Of a stretch of DNA of 64,000 bases, positions 28,989 through 37,851 are shown piece after piece. The notes beneath the pieces are model-generated. The model was given only the letters and a program-made list of their open reading frames with translations. It was not told where the DNA came from and did no database searches. Positions within the stretch are counted from its first letter, which is position 1; each line of letters starts with the position of its first letter. The DNA lies in contig CAVZJO010000003.1 in assembly GCA_963775635.1 (NCBI GenBank), positions 496,001 to 560,000 of the forward strand. The letters run 5' to 3'. The DNA is from JALORV01 sp963775635. GTDB lineage: Bacteria > Pseudomonadota > Gammaproteobacteria > Burkholderiales > Burkholderiaceae_F. A program made the translations under genes and the position numbers.

Positions 28989-29044
28989 CGCCGGGTGGGG
29001 ACCGCGAAACCGCCAAGGACCTCACGATGGACGGAGCACGAACC

Positions 29045-30115
29045 ATGCGTTACATGACCGACGATCTGCGGATCCGCGAGATCAAGGAACTCTCGCCGCC
29101 GGCGCACCTGATCCGCGAGTTTCCTTGCGAAGAAGCGGCATCGGTGACCGTCCACGAGAGCCGGCAGGCGATCCACGGCATCCTGCACGGCATGGATGAC
29201 CGGCTGGTCGTCGTCATCGGCCCCTGCTCGATCCACGATCCGTCAGCAGCGCTCGACTATGCGCGCCGGTTGAAGACCGAGCGTGATCGCCTGGCAGGCG
29301 ACCTCGAGATCGTGATGCGCGTCTATTTCGAGAAACCGCGCACCACGGTCGGATGGAAGGGGCTGATCAACGACCCGGACCTGGACGGCAGCTTTCGAAT
29401 CAACCACGGCCTGCGCGTCGCGCGGGAGCTGTTAATGGAGATCAACGCAGCCGGCCTGCCCGCCGGCTGCGAGTATCTCGACATGATCACGCCGCAGTAC
29501 ATCGCAGATTTCGTCGCCTGGGGTGCGATCGGCGCACGCACCACTGAGAGCCAGGTCCATCGCGAGCTCGCTTCCGGCCTCTCGTGCCCTGTGGGATTCA
29601 AGAACGGCACCGACGGCAACATCAAGATCGCCGCCGACGCGATCAAAGCAGCGCAGCAGCCGCATCACTTCCTGTCAGTCACCAAGGGCGGGCATTCGGC
29701 CATCGTCTCGACCAAGGGCAACGAGGACTGCCACATCATCCTGCGCGGCGGCAAGCAGCCGAACTTCGATGCCGCCAGCGTCGAGGCGGCCTGTGTCGAG
29801 CTCGGAAAGGCCGGGTTGGCGCAGCGGCTGATGATCGATGCCAGCCACGCCAACAGCCAGAAGAACCACGCGAACCAGGTCGCGGTCTGCACGGATATCG
29901 GCACGCAGCTGGCTGCCGCCGACACGCGCATTATCGGAGTGATGATCGAGAGCCATCTGGTTGGCGGCCGCCAGGACCTCGTGCCGGGCCGCCCGCTGAC
30001 TTATGGGCAGTCGATCACCGATGCCTGTCTGGGCTGGGAAGAGAGCATCACGACACTGAACGGACTGGCCGACGCAGTCCGCCGCCGACGTCTGCAGGCC
30101 GCGACCGTCAAGTAG
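29045..30115 (+). CDS. aroG: 3-deoxy-7-phosphoheptulonate synthase, class I (AroF/G/H type)
   Basis: First enzyme of the shikimate pathway, condensing phosphoenolpyruvate and erythrose 4-phosphate. 356 residues from ATG 29045. A second ATG at 29027 in the same frame, with aagga upstream, would add six residues. Key blocks are VVVIGPCSIHDP, RVYFEKPRTTVGWKG, VGFKNGTDGN and IDASHANSQKNH. The Phe/Tyr leader and attenuator upstream indicate control by phenylalanine and tyrosine at the level of transcription. The allosteric type cannot be decided from sequence by eye. Confidence 0.96.
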   Translation: MRYMTDDLRIREIKELSPPAHLIREFPCEEAASVTVHESRQAIHGILHGMDDRLVVVIGPCSIHDPSAALDYARRLKTERDRLAGDLEIVMRVYFEKPRTTVGWKGLINDPDLDGSFRINHGLRVARELLMEINAAGLPAGCEYLDMITPQYIADFVAWGAIGARTTESQVHRELASGLSCPVGFKNGTDGNIKIAADAIKAAQQPHHFLSVTKGGHSAIVSTKGNEDCHIILRGGKQPNFDAASVEAACVELGKAGLAQRLMIDASHANSQKNHANQVAVCTDIGTQLAAADTRIIGVMIESHLVGGRQDLVPGRPLTYGQSITDACLGWEESITTLNGLADAVRRRRLQAATVK

Positions 30116-30143
30116 TGAAGTGAGCCCCGCCGGGCCGACTTCA

Positions 30144-30914
30144 CTAGACAACCAGGTCGCGGTACGCGTGCCAGCTCGCGTGACCGAGCAGCGGGAAGAT
30201 GATCAGAAGTCCGATCATCGCGGTGGCGAAACCGATCGTCGTCAGCACCGCGATCAGCACCGCCCAGACCAGCGTGGCGCCCGGATTGGTGACGCAGCAC
30301 TTCAGGCTGGTCAGCATCGCGGTCACGACGTCGACGTCGCGATCGAGCAGCATCGGCGCAGTCACCAGCCCGAACACGAAAACGGTCATCGCGACCAGCG
30401 CGCCGGCGCCGAAGTAGACGACCAGCAACGCGATGTGGCGTCCTGAGAACAGGATCTCAGACGCCAGCGTTCTCAGGTCGCCGACCTCGCCGGTGAAGAA
30501 CTGCGCGAAGATGATCGCGGCCATCCGCTCCCAGAAGATCAGCGCCAGCATCAGCACCAGTCCCCACAGTGCGATCGACTCGGTGTTGCGCCGCCACGCG
30601 AACACGGCCTCCGCGCCGTCGACCTTGCGTCCCTGCTCGATCTGCTGTGACAGCGCGTAAAACACGATCGCCACGAACGGCGCGACCAGCAGGAAGCCGC
30701 CGACGAGCGCCGGGACCAAGTAGGCCGAACGCCAGGCCACGACGAGCAAGGAGAAGCCGAACGCTGCGGCCCACGCCCCATAGAGCAGGCTCGGACCCGC
30801 GGACCGCTTGAGGTCCGCCCAGCCGCGTTCCAGCCAGACGACGGGTCTGCCCGGGTCGACCTTGCGCACCCGCTGGCCGCCCATGGCGTTATCGCGGTCA
30901 ACCGCGTGATCCAT
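30144..30914 (-). CDS. DUF2189 integral membrane protein
   Basis: 256 residues with about six hydrophobic segments (LLYGAWAAAFGFSLLVVAW, LVPALVGGFLLVAPFVAIVFYAL and others), beginning VRKVDPGRPVVWLERGWADL, the DUF2189 N-terminal pattern. The function is unknown. The family often lies near cytochrome oxidase genes, as here. The ATG at 30914 is chosen for its ggaggg ribosome site. It converges on aroG, with 28 bases between the stops. Confidence 0.85.
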   Translation of the reverse strand: MDHAVDRDNAMGGQRVRKVDPGRPVVWLERGWADLKRSAGPSLLYGAWAAAFGFSLLVVAWRSAYLVPALVGGFLLVAPFVAIVFYALSQQIEQGRKVDGAEAVFAWRRNTESIALWGLVLMLALIFWERMAAIIFAQFFTGEVGDLRTLASEILFSGRHIALLVVYFGAGALVAMTVFVFGLVTAPMLLDRDVDVVTAMLTSLKCCVTNPGATLVWAVLIAVLTTIGFATAMIGLLIIFPLLGHASWHAYRDLVV

Positions 30915-31078
30915 TTTGGCCCTCCAGTTCAACTCTGCCCTGCCGAACGGTCATCATAACCATCGGCCGGACGTCGTGCGCGGTCGCCTACCGCCCCGCC
31001 AGCACGCACGTCCCTTGCTATAGGTCAGGCAGGATGGAAGCTTCTGCCCGATTACCTGCTGAATCGAAGGCACGCCCG

Positions 31079-31588
31079 ATGACGGTCACCGGCGTGTTTC
31101 GCAACACGCAGCAAGTCGAGCGTGCCTACGAGGCCGCGGTGGCGCGCGGTTATGTGATGGGCGACGTCAACGTCGTGATGTCGGAGGAAACCCGGCATCG
31201 GCTGTATGCCGAACCGAACGCGGTCACCAGCGAGATCGGCAAGAAGTCCGCCGAGGGCGCGGAACTGGGTGGTCCGACCGGCGGACGCGTCGGAATTGCC
31301 ATTTCGATCGTCGCTGCGGTGGGAGCGGCCTTGGTACTGCCCGGTCTGGGTCTCGTGGCTGCGGGTCCGATTGCGGTCGCGCTCGCCGGTGCCGGGGCGG
31401 CCGGACTGGCGGCTGCATTGATCAGCGCGCTGGCCGACTGGGGGCTTCCGGAAGAACGCCTGCGCGAGTACGAGCGCGCGATCGGCGATGGCGGCATCCT
31501 GATGGGAGTGCGGACACGTTCACCGGACGATGCGCGACAGATCGCAATGGCCTGGAAGGAAATCGGCGGTCAGCAGGTCCACAGCTAG
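31079..31588 (+). CDS. general-stress-protein-like membrane protein with glycine zipper
   Basis: 169 residues. The N-terminus TVTGVFRNTQQVERAYEAAVARGY resembles the GSP17M/YflT domain. The centre is a Gly/Ala-rich hydrophobic hairpin (GIAISIVAAVGAALVLPGLGLVAAG), and the end is a cytoplasmic tail with EERLREYERAIGDGGILMGVR, the second half of the domain. The ATG at 31079 with gaagg upstream is preferred over 31034. The product is probably a membrane-tethered stress protein of unknown role. A related DUF1269 protein lies on the other side of the oxidase operon (37119). Confidence 0.72.
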   Translation: MTVTGVFRNTQQVERAYEAAVARGYVMGDVNVVMSEETRHRLYAEPNAVTSEIGKKSAEGAELGGPTGGRVGIAISIVAAVGAALVLPGLGLVAAGPIAVALAGAGAAGLAAALISALADWGLPEERLREYERAIGDGGILMGVRTRSPDDARQIAMAWKEIGGQQVHS

Positions 31589-31612
31589 CCGCGTTCCCGA
31601 CTGCAACACGGA

Positions 31613-32008
31613 TCAGTGCGGCTGAGGCGCCGGCGGCAGTACGACCGGTGCGAAGAAGGTCTCACGCGTGTCGAAGGTGTACTCGGCCTCGAACGCTCCG
31701 ATGCCGAGCAGAACCAGCAGCAGCAGCGGCGGCACGACGATCGCGTAAACCAGCGCGAGTCGCTCCCACGCCATGTGCATGAAGATCGCGACGATCAGGC
31801 CGGCCTTCAGCAGCATGAAGGTGATGATCAGCGTCCACCGCAGCATCCCCTGCAAGTGAAAGTAGTCCACCATGTACGAGGCAATGCTGAGCACGAACAG
31901 CAGCGCCCAGATCTTGAAATAAACACCGAGCGGGTGTTGCTGGCCGTGGGCCTGCGCCTGTGCCGGCGCGTGGGCGCCATCGTCGTGATGTCCGGTTGCA
32001 TGTGACAC
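31613..32008 (-). CDS. cytochrome c oxidase subunit IV (CyoD/CtaF-like)
   Basis: 131 residues from GTG 32008, which has ggggagc upstream. There are three membrane segments (IWALLFVLSIASYMVDYF, LIITFMLLKAGLIVAIFMHM, VYAIVVPPLLLLVLLGIGAF), matching prokaryotic COX4 proteins with the KAGLIVAIFMHM block. It has a His-rich N-terminus. Last gene of the oxidase operon. It is thought to stabilise the enzyme and has no cofactor. Confidence 0.87.
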   Translation of the reverse strand: MSHATGHHDDGAHAPAQAQAHGQQHPLGVYFKIWALLFVLSIASYMVDYFHLQGMLRWTLIITFMLLKAGLIVAIFMHMAWERLALVYAIVVPPLLLLVLLGIGAFEAEYTFDTRETFFAPVVLPPAPQPH

Positions 32009-32033
32009 GTGTTGCTCCCCGTGACGGATCGGC

Positions 32034-32756
32034 CTACCAGAGATAGAAGAACGCGAAGATGAACACCCAAACCAGATCGACGAAGTGCCAGTACAGACCC
32101 ATCGTCTCGACGATCTCGTAGTTTCCACGTCGGCCGGTCATGAAGCCCGGTCGCTGATGGTCGAGGTCGCCGCGCCGGACTTTGGTTGCGACGATGATCA
32201 AAAAGATCACGCCGATCGTGACGTGCGTGCCGTGGAAGCCGGTGATCATGAAAAACGCCGAGCCGAACTGCGCCGCGCCCCACGGATTGCCCCACGGGCG
32301 AACGCCTTCGAGGATCAGCTTCGTCCACTCGAACGCCTGCATGCCGACGAAGGTCGCGCCGAGCACCGCGGTCGCCAGCAGCAGCCAGAACGTTGTCGTG
32401 CGGTCCTTGCGATAGCCGTAATTGACGGCCAGCGCCATCGTTCCGCTGCTGCTGATCAGCACGAAAGTCATGATGGCAATCAGCAGCAGCGGCACGTTCT
32501 GGCCGAAGATCTGCAGCGAAAAGACTTCGCTCGGGTTCGGCCACGGCACCGTCGTCGAACCCCGCACCGTCATGTAGGCGATCAGGAAGCTGCCGAAAAT
32601 GAACGTGTCGCTGACGAGGAAGATCCACATCATCGGCTTGCCCCACGGGACGCCCTTGAACGCCCGCTGGTCCGACGAGAAATCCGCGACGACGCTCTGC
32701 AGGCCCTTGCCCGGCTCCAGTACATCGGCCGTGCCGGCCGCTTGGTGAGGCGCCAT
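32034..32756 (-). CDS. ctaE: cytochrome c oxidase subunit III
   Basis: 240-residue heme-copper oxidase subunit III with about five to seven membrane segments. Family blocks include GKPMMWIFLVSDTFIFGSF, GFHGTHVTIGVIFL and the C-terminal YWHFVDLVWVFIFAFFYLW. It assists proton uptake and stability of subunit I. The protein just upstream is a second, divergent subunit III, so this operon encodes two. Confidence 0.92.
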   Translation of the reverse strand: MAPHQAAGTADVLEPGKGLQSVVADFSSDQRAFKGVPWGKPMMWIFLVSDTFIFGSFLIAYMTVRGSTTVPWPNPSEVFSLQIFGQNVPLLLIAIMTFVLISSSGTMALAVNYGYRKDRTTTFWLLLATAVLGATFVGMQAFEWTKLILEGVRPWGNPWGAAQFGSAFFMITGFHGTHVTIGVIFLIIVATKVRRGDLDHQRPGFMTGRRGNYEIVETMGLYWHFVDLVWVFIFAFFYLW

Positions 32757-32793
32757 CGGTTTCGATCCCCCTATCGAGGTCAGGACAGTTGCA

Positions 32794-33495
32794 TTACAGC
32801 GAGAGCGTCGGCGAGCAAACCGCCAGCCCCAGGTAATTCGACACCAGCACTGCGAACAGCACTACCCAGATCACCAGCAGGAAATGCCAGTAAATCGCGC
32901 ACAGTTCGACGCCGAGCCGGATCCGCGCCGGATCGGCCCCGCCGAAGGCCCGCACCGACGAGCGTCCCCACGCCACCAGACCACCGAGGACATGCACGCC
33001 GTGCACCGCAGTCAGCAGGTAGAAAAACGCGGTGGCGGCACTGGTCGCCATGAAGTACCCGGCGTCCGCCAGTTGCCGCCAGACAACGAGTTGTCCAATC
33101 AGGAAGGCGGTGGTCAGCGCACCGCTGACCACCAGCCCTTTGCGCACGCGATCGATGTCACCGCGGCGCGCTGCGAACGCGGTCCACTCCATTGCCAAGC
33201 TGGCGACAACGAGGACTGCCGTGTTGGCAATCAGCAGGCGTGGCTGGGGAAGCGGATTCCAGTCCAGAAAGTTGAGGCGCATCGCGTACGCGCCGATGAA
33301 CAGCGCGAACAGCGAAGTCGCCACGCAGAGGAACACCCACAGCGCCGTCTTCGCCGCCGGCCGTTCGAGCGCCGCGGCGTGCACATCGTGTACCGCGAGT
33401 TGCGCCTGCCAGGGCTGCACGTTGATCGTCTGGCGAAACAGCCACCAGACGATCGCGCCCATTAACAGCGCGAGGAAGCTCAACGTAAAGGTCAC
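32794..33495 (-). CDS. second cytochrome c oxidase subunit III-like protein
   Basis: 233 residues from GTG 33495, whose codon overlaps the subunit I stop (GTGA). Several membrane segments; the C-terminal part has AVHGVHVLGGLVAWG and ELCAIYWHFLLVIWVVLFAVL, which is subunit III-like. The N-terminal part, with WWLFRQTINVQPW and a periplasmic loop, is unusual. It probably occupies the subunit III place or an accessory site. There is no ctaG gene here, which normally sits at this position in betaproteobacterial cox operons. Confidence 0.83.
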   Translation of the reverse strand: MTFTLSFLALLMGAIVWWLFRQTINVQPWQAQLAVHDVHAAALERPAAKTALWVFLCVATSLFALFIGAYAMRLNFLDWNPLPQPRLLIANTAVLVVASLAMEWTAFAARRGDIDRVRKGLVVSGALTTAFLIGQLVVWRQLADAGYFMATSAATAFFYLLTAVHGVHVLGGLVAWGRSSVRAFGGADPARIRLGVELCAIYWHFLLVIWVVLFAVLVSNYLGLAVCSPTLSL

Positions 33496-35288
33496 GCGTC
33501 GTCCCGGTACGACTTGATCCACTTGCCGGCGGCCACTTCATTCGGCGCGACGTTCTGCGGAATGAAGTCCTCCTTGACGCCCGGCACGCTGTAGTCGTAG
33601 GCCCAGCGATAGACAACCGGCAGTTCCTTGCCGAAATTGCCGTGGGTCGGCGGCGTCTCGGGAGTCTGCCATTCGAGCGTTGTCGCGTCCCAGGGGTTGC
33701 CGCCGGCAGGCTTGCCCCAGAAGTAGCTTGAGATCAGGTTGTAGAGGAACAGGATCTGCGCCGCGCCGACCACCAGCGCGGCGACCGTAATCGCGACGTT
33801 CAGGTCATGGGCGGACTCAGGAATGAAGTTGGTTCCCTGGATCGCGTAGTAGCGGCGCGGCACGCCCATGAAGCCCAGGTAGTGCATCGGGTAGTAGATC
33901 GCATAACTGCCGACAAAGGTGATCCAGAAGTGGATCTTGCCCATTGTGTCATCGAGCATGCGCCCGGTGATCTTCGGGTACCAATGGTAGATCGCCCCGA
34001 ACACGACGAGGATCGGCGCGATCGCCATCACCATGTGGAAGTGCGCCACCACGAACATCGTGTCCGACAGCGGCAGGTCGATCGTGACGTTGCCGAGGAA
34101 CAGGCCCGTCAGCCCGCCGTTGATGAAGGTGAAGATGAATCCGATCGCGAACAGCATCGGCACGTTGAGGCGGATATTGCCGCGCCAGAGTGTCAGCACC
34201 CAGTTATAGACCTTGATCGCGGTCGGGATTGCGATGATCAGCGTCGTCGTCGCGAAGAAGAACCCGAAGTACGGGTTCATGCCGCTGACGTACATGTGGT
34301 GCGCCCACACGATGAAGGACAGGCCGCCGATGATCAGGATCGCCCACACCATCATGCGGTAGCCGAAGATATTTTTGCGTGCGTGCACGCTGATCAGATC
34401 GGAGACGATGCCGAACGCCGGCAGCGCGACGATGTAGACCTCGGGGTGACCGAAGAACCAGAACAGGTGCTGGAACAGCACTGGGCTGCCGCCCTGGTAG
34501 GCGAGCTGCTGGCCCCTCGACACCATGGCCGGCATGAAGAAGCTGGTCCCAAGCGTCAGGTCGAGTGTCATCATGATGGCGCTGACGAACAGCGCCGGAA
34601 ACGCCAGCAGCGCCAGGATCGTCGCCATGAAGATGCCCCAGATCGTCAGCGGCAGACGCATCATCGTCATGCCGCGCGTGCGCGCCTGCAGCACGGTCAC
34701 GACGTAGTTGAGCCCACCCATCGTGAAGCCGATGATGAAGAAGGCGAGCGACACCAGCATCAGGATGATTCCCCAGCTTGCTCCCGGCGTGCCGTCGAGG
34801 ATCGCCTGCGGCGGATAGAGCGTCCACCCGGCGCCGGTCGGGCCGCCGGTGACGAAGAAGCTCGCCACCAGCAGCAACACCGCAAACAGATAGACCCAGT
34901 AGCTCAGCATGTTGACGTACGGGAACACCATGTCGCGCGCGCCGACCATCAGCGGGATCAGGTAATTGCCGAAGCCGCCGAGAAACAGCGCCGTCAGCAG
35001 GTAGATCACCATGATCATCCCGTGCATGCTGACGAACTGCAGGTAGTTGCTCGGATTGATGAAGGAAAACTCGTTGGGCCACGCCAGCTGCAGCCGCATC
35101 AGCCACGAAAACACCAGCGCCACCAGGCCGATGCCGATAGCCGTGATCGCGTACTGGATCGCGATGACCTTCGCGTCCTGGCTCCAGACGTAGCGCCCGA
35201 TCCACGTCTTCGGGTGGTAAAGCTCGACCTCGCCGACCTCGGCGGGCGGTGCGTAATCCGAAGCATCATGTGCAACGTGGCTCGACAT
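33492..35288 (-). CDS. ctaD: cytochrome c oxidase subunit I
   Basis: 598-residue catalytic subunit with heme a, heme a3 and CuB; it reduces oxygen and pumps protons. Family blocks are HGMIMVIYLLTALFLGG (heme a ligand region), WFFGHPEVYIVALPAFG (CuB His, cross-linked Tyr and the channel Glu), the double-His segment WAHHMY and FHMVMAIAPILVVFG (heme ligands). The HPEVY glutamate places it among A1-type oxidases. A C-terminal extension past the last membrane segment carries YSVPGVKEDFIP. It follows subunit II by 76 bases. Confidence 0.96.
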   Translation of the reverse strand: MSSHVAHDASDYAPPAEVGEVELYHPKTWIGRYVWSQDAKVIAIQYAITAIGIGLVALVFSWLMRLQLAWPNEFSFINPSNYLQFVSMHGMIMVIYLLTALFLGGFGNYLIPLMVGARDMVFPYVNMLSYWVYLFAVLLLVASFFVTGGPTGAGWTLYPPQAILDGTPGASWGIILMLVSLAFFIIGFTMGGLNYVVTVLQARTRGMTMMRLPLTIWGIFMATILALLAFPALFVSAIMMTLDLTLGTSFFMPAMVSRGQQLAYQGGSPVLFQHLFWFFGHPEVYIVALPAFGIVSDLISVHARKNIFGYRMMVWAILIIGGLSFIVWAHHMYVSGMNPYFGFFFATTTLIIAIPTAIKVYNWVLTLWRGNIRLNVPMLFAIGFIFTFINGGLTGLFLGNVTIDLPLSDTMFVVAHFHMVMAIAPILVVFGAIYHWYPKITGRMLDDTMGKIHFWITFVGSYAIYYPMHYLGFMGVPRRYYAIQGTNFIPESAHDLNVAITVAALVVGAAQILFLYNLISSYFWGKPAGGNPWDATTLEWQTPETPPTHGNFGKELPVVYRWAYDYSVPGVKEDFIPQNVAPNEVAAGKWIKSYRDDA

Positions 35289-35364
35289 GGGTCGTCCTAT
35301 CTCAATCTAGTTCCAGCGTACTCGGTGTCCGCCGGCGGGTGCCTCGCCGGGTCGAAGGCGATGC

Positions 35365-36753
35365 CTATTTCTTCACGCCGCCGGGCGCGGGCGCCGCGCC
35401 CGGTAGCGTATCGATGTAAGCGATCAGATCGCGGATCGACTGGTCGTCCTTGAGCGTCCCGGCAAACAGCGCCATCTGCGATCCGTAATTATCCTGCGGA
35501 TGGCCGCCGCGCACGCCGTCGCGGAAATTCTTCAGCTGGGTGTAAAGGTACCAGTCGCTCATGCCCCTTAGCCGCGGCGCGTTGGTGGCCTGGATGCCGC
35601 CGGCGTCTGCTCCGTGGCAGGCGGCGCAGGTGACGAAGCGATGCTCGCCGTCGCGCGGATTGCCCTTGAGTGTGACGGGCGCCGGCTGGTCGGGCAAGGT
35701 CCGTATGTAGGCGACGACATTGTCGAGCGCGGCGGCGTCGGCCAGCGTCGCGGCCATCGGAGCCATCGTCTGGCCGAACGCGTCCTTTGGGTTGCTTCCG
35801 CGTATACCGTGCTTGAAGTTCGAGATCTGCCGTTTCAGGTACCAGCCGGACAGCCCCGCCAGCTTCGGTGCGTTGACTGCCTGGTTGCCTTCGCCTTGCG
35901 CGCCGTGGCACGCCGCACACACCGCATAGAGCGCCTGCCCGGCCGCCGCATCCGCCGGGGCCGCGGCCGCGGTCTGCGCGTAGGTCGGCTGCTGGGCCAG
36001 CCACTCCTGGAACGCGCCCTCCGCCTCGACGACCATCTTGCCGCGCATCGCGAAGTGGCCGATTCCGCACAGCTCTTCGCACAGCAGGTCGAAGGTCCCG
36101 AGGCGGGTCGGCGTGAACCAGATGTGCGTCACCAGGCCGGGCACGAGGTCCATTTTGACGCGGATCTGCGCAATCGAGAAGTTGTGCAGGACATCGTTCG
36201 AACGCAACAGCACCTTGACTGTCTGGCCGATGGGCAGATGCACTTCCGGACTGTCGACGAGGATATCGTCGCGGCCGTCGGGGTCACTGGGCACGATGCC
36301 GAACGGATTGCTCTCCGTGATATTTCGGGCACTGACGGTGCCCAGCTTGCCGTCCTTGCCGGGAAACCGGTACTTCCAGTTCCACTGCTGGGCGACCGCC
36401 TCGACGACCGCAGCGTCTTTCGGCACCTCGATGAACTTTGCCCAGACGAAAAGCCCTGGCGCAAGCATCGCTGCGACGCCGACCGCAGTGACCGTCAGCA
36501 GCCACCACTCGAGCTTCTTGTTCTCGGGTTCGTACTGTGCGCGTTGCCCGGGATGATGCCGGTAGCGATGGATTGCGAGCGCCATGAACGAGTTGATGGC
36601 GACGAACACAATGCCGGTGACCCAGAACGTGACCGTGATGGTGTCGTCGATCGCGCCCCAGTTGGAGGCAATCTGCGTGAAGTACCAGGGACTCACGAAA
36701 TGGAACAGCAGCGATCCGGCGATCAGCACGACCAAGACGATTGCTACGCCCAT
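35365..36753 (-). CDS. ctaC: cytochrome c oxidase subunit II fused to two cytochrome c domains
   Basis: 462 residues. Two N-terminal membrane helices are followed by the cupredoxin domain with the CuA motif CEELCGIGHFAM. Two class I cytochrome c domains follow, each with CAACHG and a distal Met segment (MAPMAATL, MALFAGTL). The caa3-type layout normally has one cytochrome c; two in tandem would extend the electron wire. The tail ends in a Pro/Lys stretch. The ATG at 36753 heads the five-gene operon. Upstream cytochrome c donors are not in the window. Confidence 0.95.
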   Translation of the reverse strand: MGVAIVLVVLIAGSLLFHFVSPWYFTQIASNWGAIDDTITVTFWVTGIVFVAINSFMALAIHRYRHHPGQRAQYEPENKKLEWWLLTVTAVGVAAMLAPGLFVWAKFIEVPKDAAVVEAVAQQWNWKYRFPGKDGKLGTVSARNITESNPFGIVPSDPDGRDDILVDSPEVHLPIGQTVKVLLRSNDVLHNFSIAQIRVKMDLVPGLVTHIWFTPTRLGTFDLLCEELCGIGHFAMRGKMVVEAEGAFQEWLAQQPTYAQTAAAAPADAAAGQALYAVCAACHGAQGEGNQAVNAPKLAGLSGWYLKRQISNFKHGIRGSNPKDAFGQTMAPMAATLADAAALDNVVAYIRTLPDQPAPVTLKGNPRDGEHRFVTCAACHGADAGGIQATNAPRLRGMSDWYLYTQLKNFRDGVRGGHPQDNYGSQMALFAGTLKDDQSIRDLIAYIDTLPGAAPAPGGVKK

Positions 36754-37118
36754 TGCGGTACCCTGGTTGTTGAAACTGGAATGCGCGAACTCGCGGCCGC
36801 AGGAACCATAAAGAAAAAACTCTGTCCTGCAAACCCCCGCCTAGCGCGCGGCGCGGCGAATCATACGTGATGCGTTGCGGCGCCCCCACGCGGCACCTCG
36901 TCCGCAAGCCGCATGTATGATCGCCTCGCTTGCATCGAGCGTTCGGGCTGTATGGACAGTTGGCCTTCGGCGCCGAGTCGTTCATCGGCCGCACACGACT
37001 CCGTTTCCGGTCGACACATCGGCCGGATCTCAGCGTCGTCATCGGACCTACCCGGTGTGCGCAAGCCATCGAACCGCTGCCACCCGCGTCGGTTCCAGTC
37101 GCTCGATAAGGAGACGGT
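36754..37118. other. 365-base divergent intergenic region between oxidase operon and DUF1269 gene
   Basis: This gap lies between the oxidase operon (leftward) and the DUF1269 gene (rightward) and should contain both promoters. Near the right end a ribosome site (aaggaga, just before 37119) is clear. I see an A-run and a mixed GC-rich stretch but no convincing -35/-10 pair or palindrome. No gene is supported on either strand. Confidence 0.5.
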
Positions 37119-37631
37119 ATGAAGCGGCGTCTATACGTGGTGCTGCCCGACCTCGCTAGCGCGATCGAGACGGCCAACGACCTGCTGATGGCCCGCATCG
37201 AGGACCGCCACATGCACTTCCTCGGCAAGCGCGGGATGTCGATGGGCGCGCTGCACGAGGCGAGCGTGCTGCAGAAATCCGATGTTCGGCATGCGCTGTT
37301 TCTCGGCTGCGGGCTCGGCGCACTGGGCGGCATGCTGCTCGGCGTCTACCTGAAGCTCAATCCGATCGGCGACATCGTGTTCGGCGCGGGCACCTTTCTG
37401 CTGGCGACCCTCGGCGGCACGGCATTCGGCGCATGGACATCGACGCTGATCGGCCTGTCGACGCCGAATACCGAACTCGCGCGCTTCGAAGCGGAGATCG
37501 AAGCCGGCAAGATCCTGCTGATGGTCGACGTGCCCGTGGCGCGCGTCGAGGAGATCGAGGAAATGGTCGCGCGCCGCCATCCTGAGGCGGTCGACAAAGG
37601 CGTCGAACCTTCGATGCCGGCTTTTCCCTGA
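37119..37631 (+). CDS. DUF1269 membrane protein
   Basis: 170 residues. The N-terminus RRLYVVLPDLASAIETANDLLMARIEDRHMHFL is typical of DUF1269 proteins. The centre is a hydrophobic hairpin (ALFLGCGLGALGGMLLGVYL, FGAGTFLLATLGGTAFGAW), and the C-terminus has EAEIEAGKILLMVDVP. Probable inner-membrane protein of unknown function. A ribosome site (ataaggag) precedes the ATG. It resembles the protein at 31079 in plan. Confidence 0.85.
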   Translation: MKRRLYVVLPDLASAIETANDLLMARIEDRHMHFLGKRGMSMGALHEASVLQKSDVRHALFLGCGLGALGGMLLGVYLKLNPIGDIVFGAGTFLLATLGGTAFGAWTSTLIGLSTPNTELARFEAEIEAGKILLMVDVPVARVEEIEEMVARRHPEAVDKGVEPSMPAFP

Positions 37632-37815
37632 GCCACGGACCAATCCGCCCGCGCGCCGCGCGCTTCCGTTCATCGAGCATGCGCTGGACTGAACTTGCGT
37701 CTTGTTGAAGGCGCGGCCGGCCGTTTTGCTCTTTGTGACACCGTGCTGTTTTCGCTCGGGGAAACAGCTGCTGCGGCTGCCGTTCGTCGGCCTGCCATTG
37801 ACGGCGTCGGCGGTT

Positions 37816-37843
37816 CCTATCAAAGTGATATCACTTTGATAGG
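37816..37843. promoter_or_regulatory. perfect 28-bp palindrome, probable operator of the SPFH operon
   Basis: cctatcaaagtgat followed directly by its exact reverse complement atcactttgatagg. The right end overlaps the ribosome site (aggaggg, 37841-37847) of the SPFH gene, so a bound protein would block initiation. The operon ends with a small Arc-like DNA-binding protein that is a natural candidate to bind it. As RNA it could also form a 14-bp hairpin hiding the ribosome site. Confidence 0.75.
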
Positions 37844-37851
37844 AGGGGCAA

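Noticed and set aside
28811..29044. Upstream in-frame extension of aroG containing a run of Leu codons
   Set aside because: It is the other reading frame of the Phe/Tyr leader peptide; it would run through the terminator stem, and the conserved aroG N-terminus starts at 29045.
33807..35453. Long open frame on the plus strand opposite cytochrome oxidase subunit I
   Set aside because: A codon-bias shadow: no similarity to any family I know, rich in Arg/His/Asp, and exactly antisense to a strongly conserved gene.
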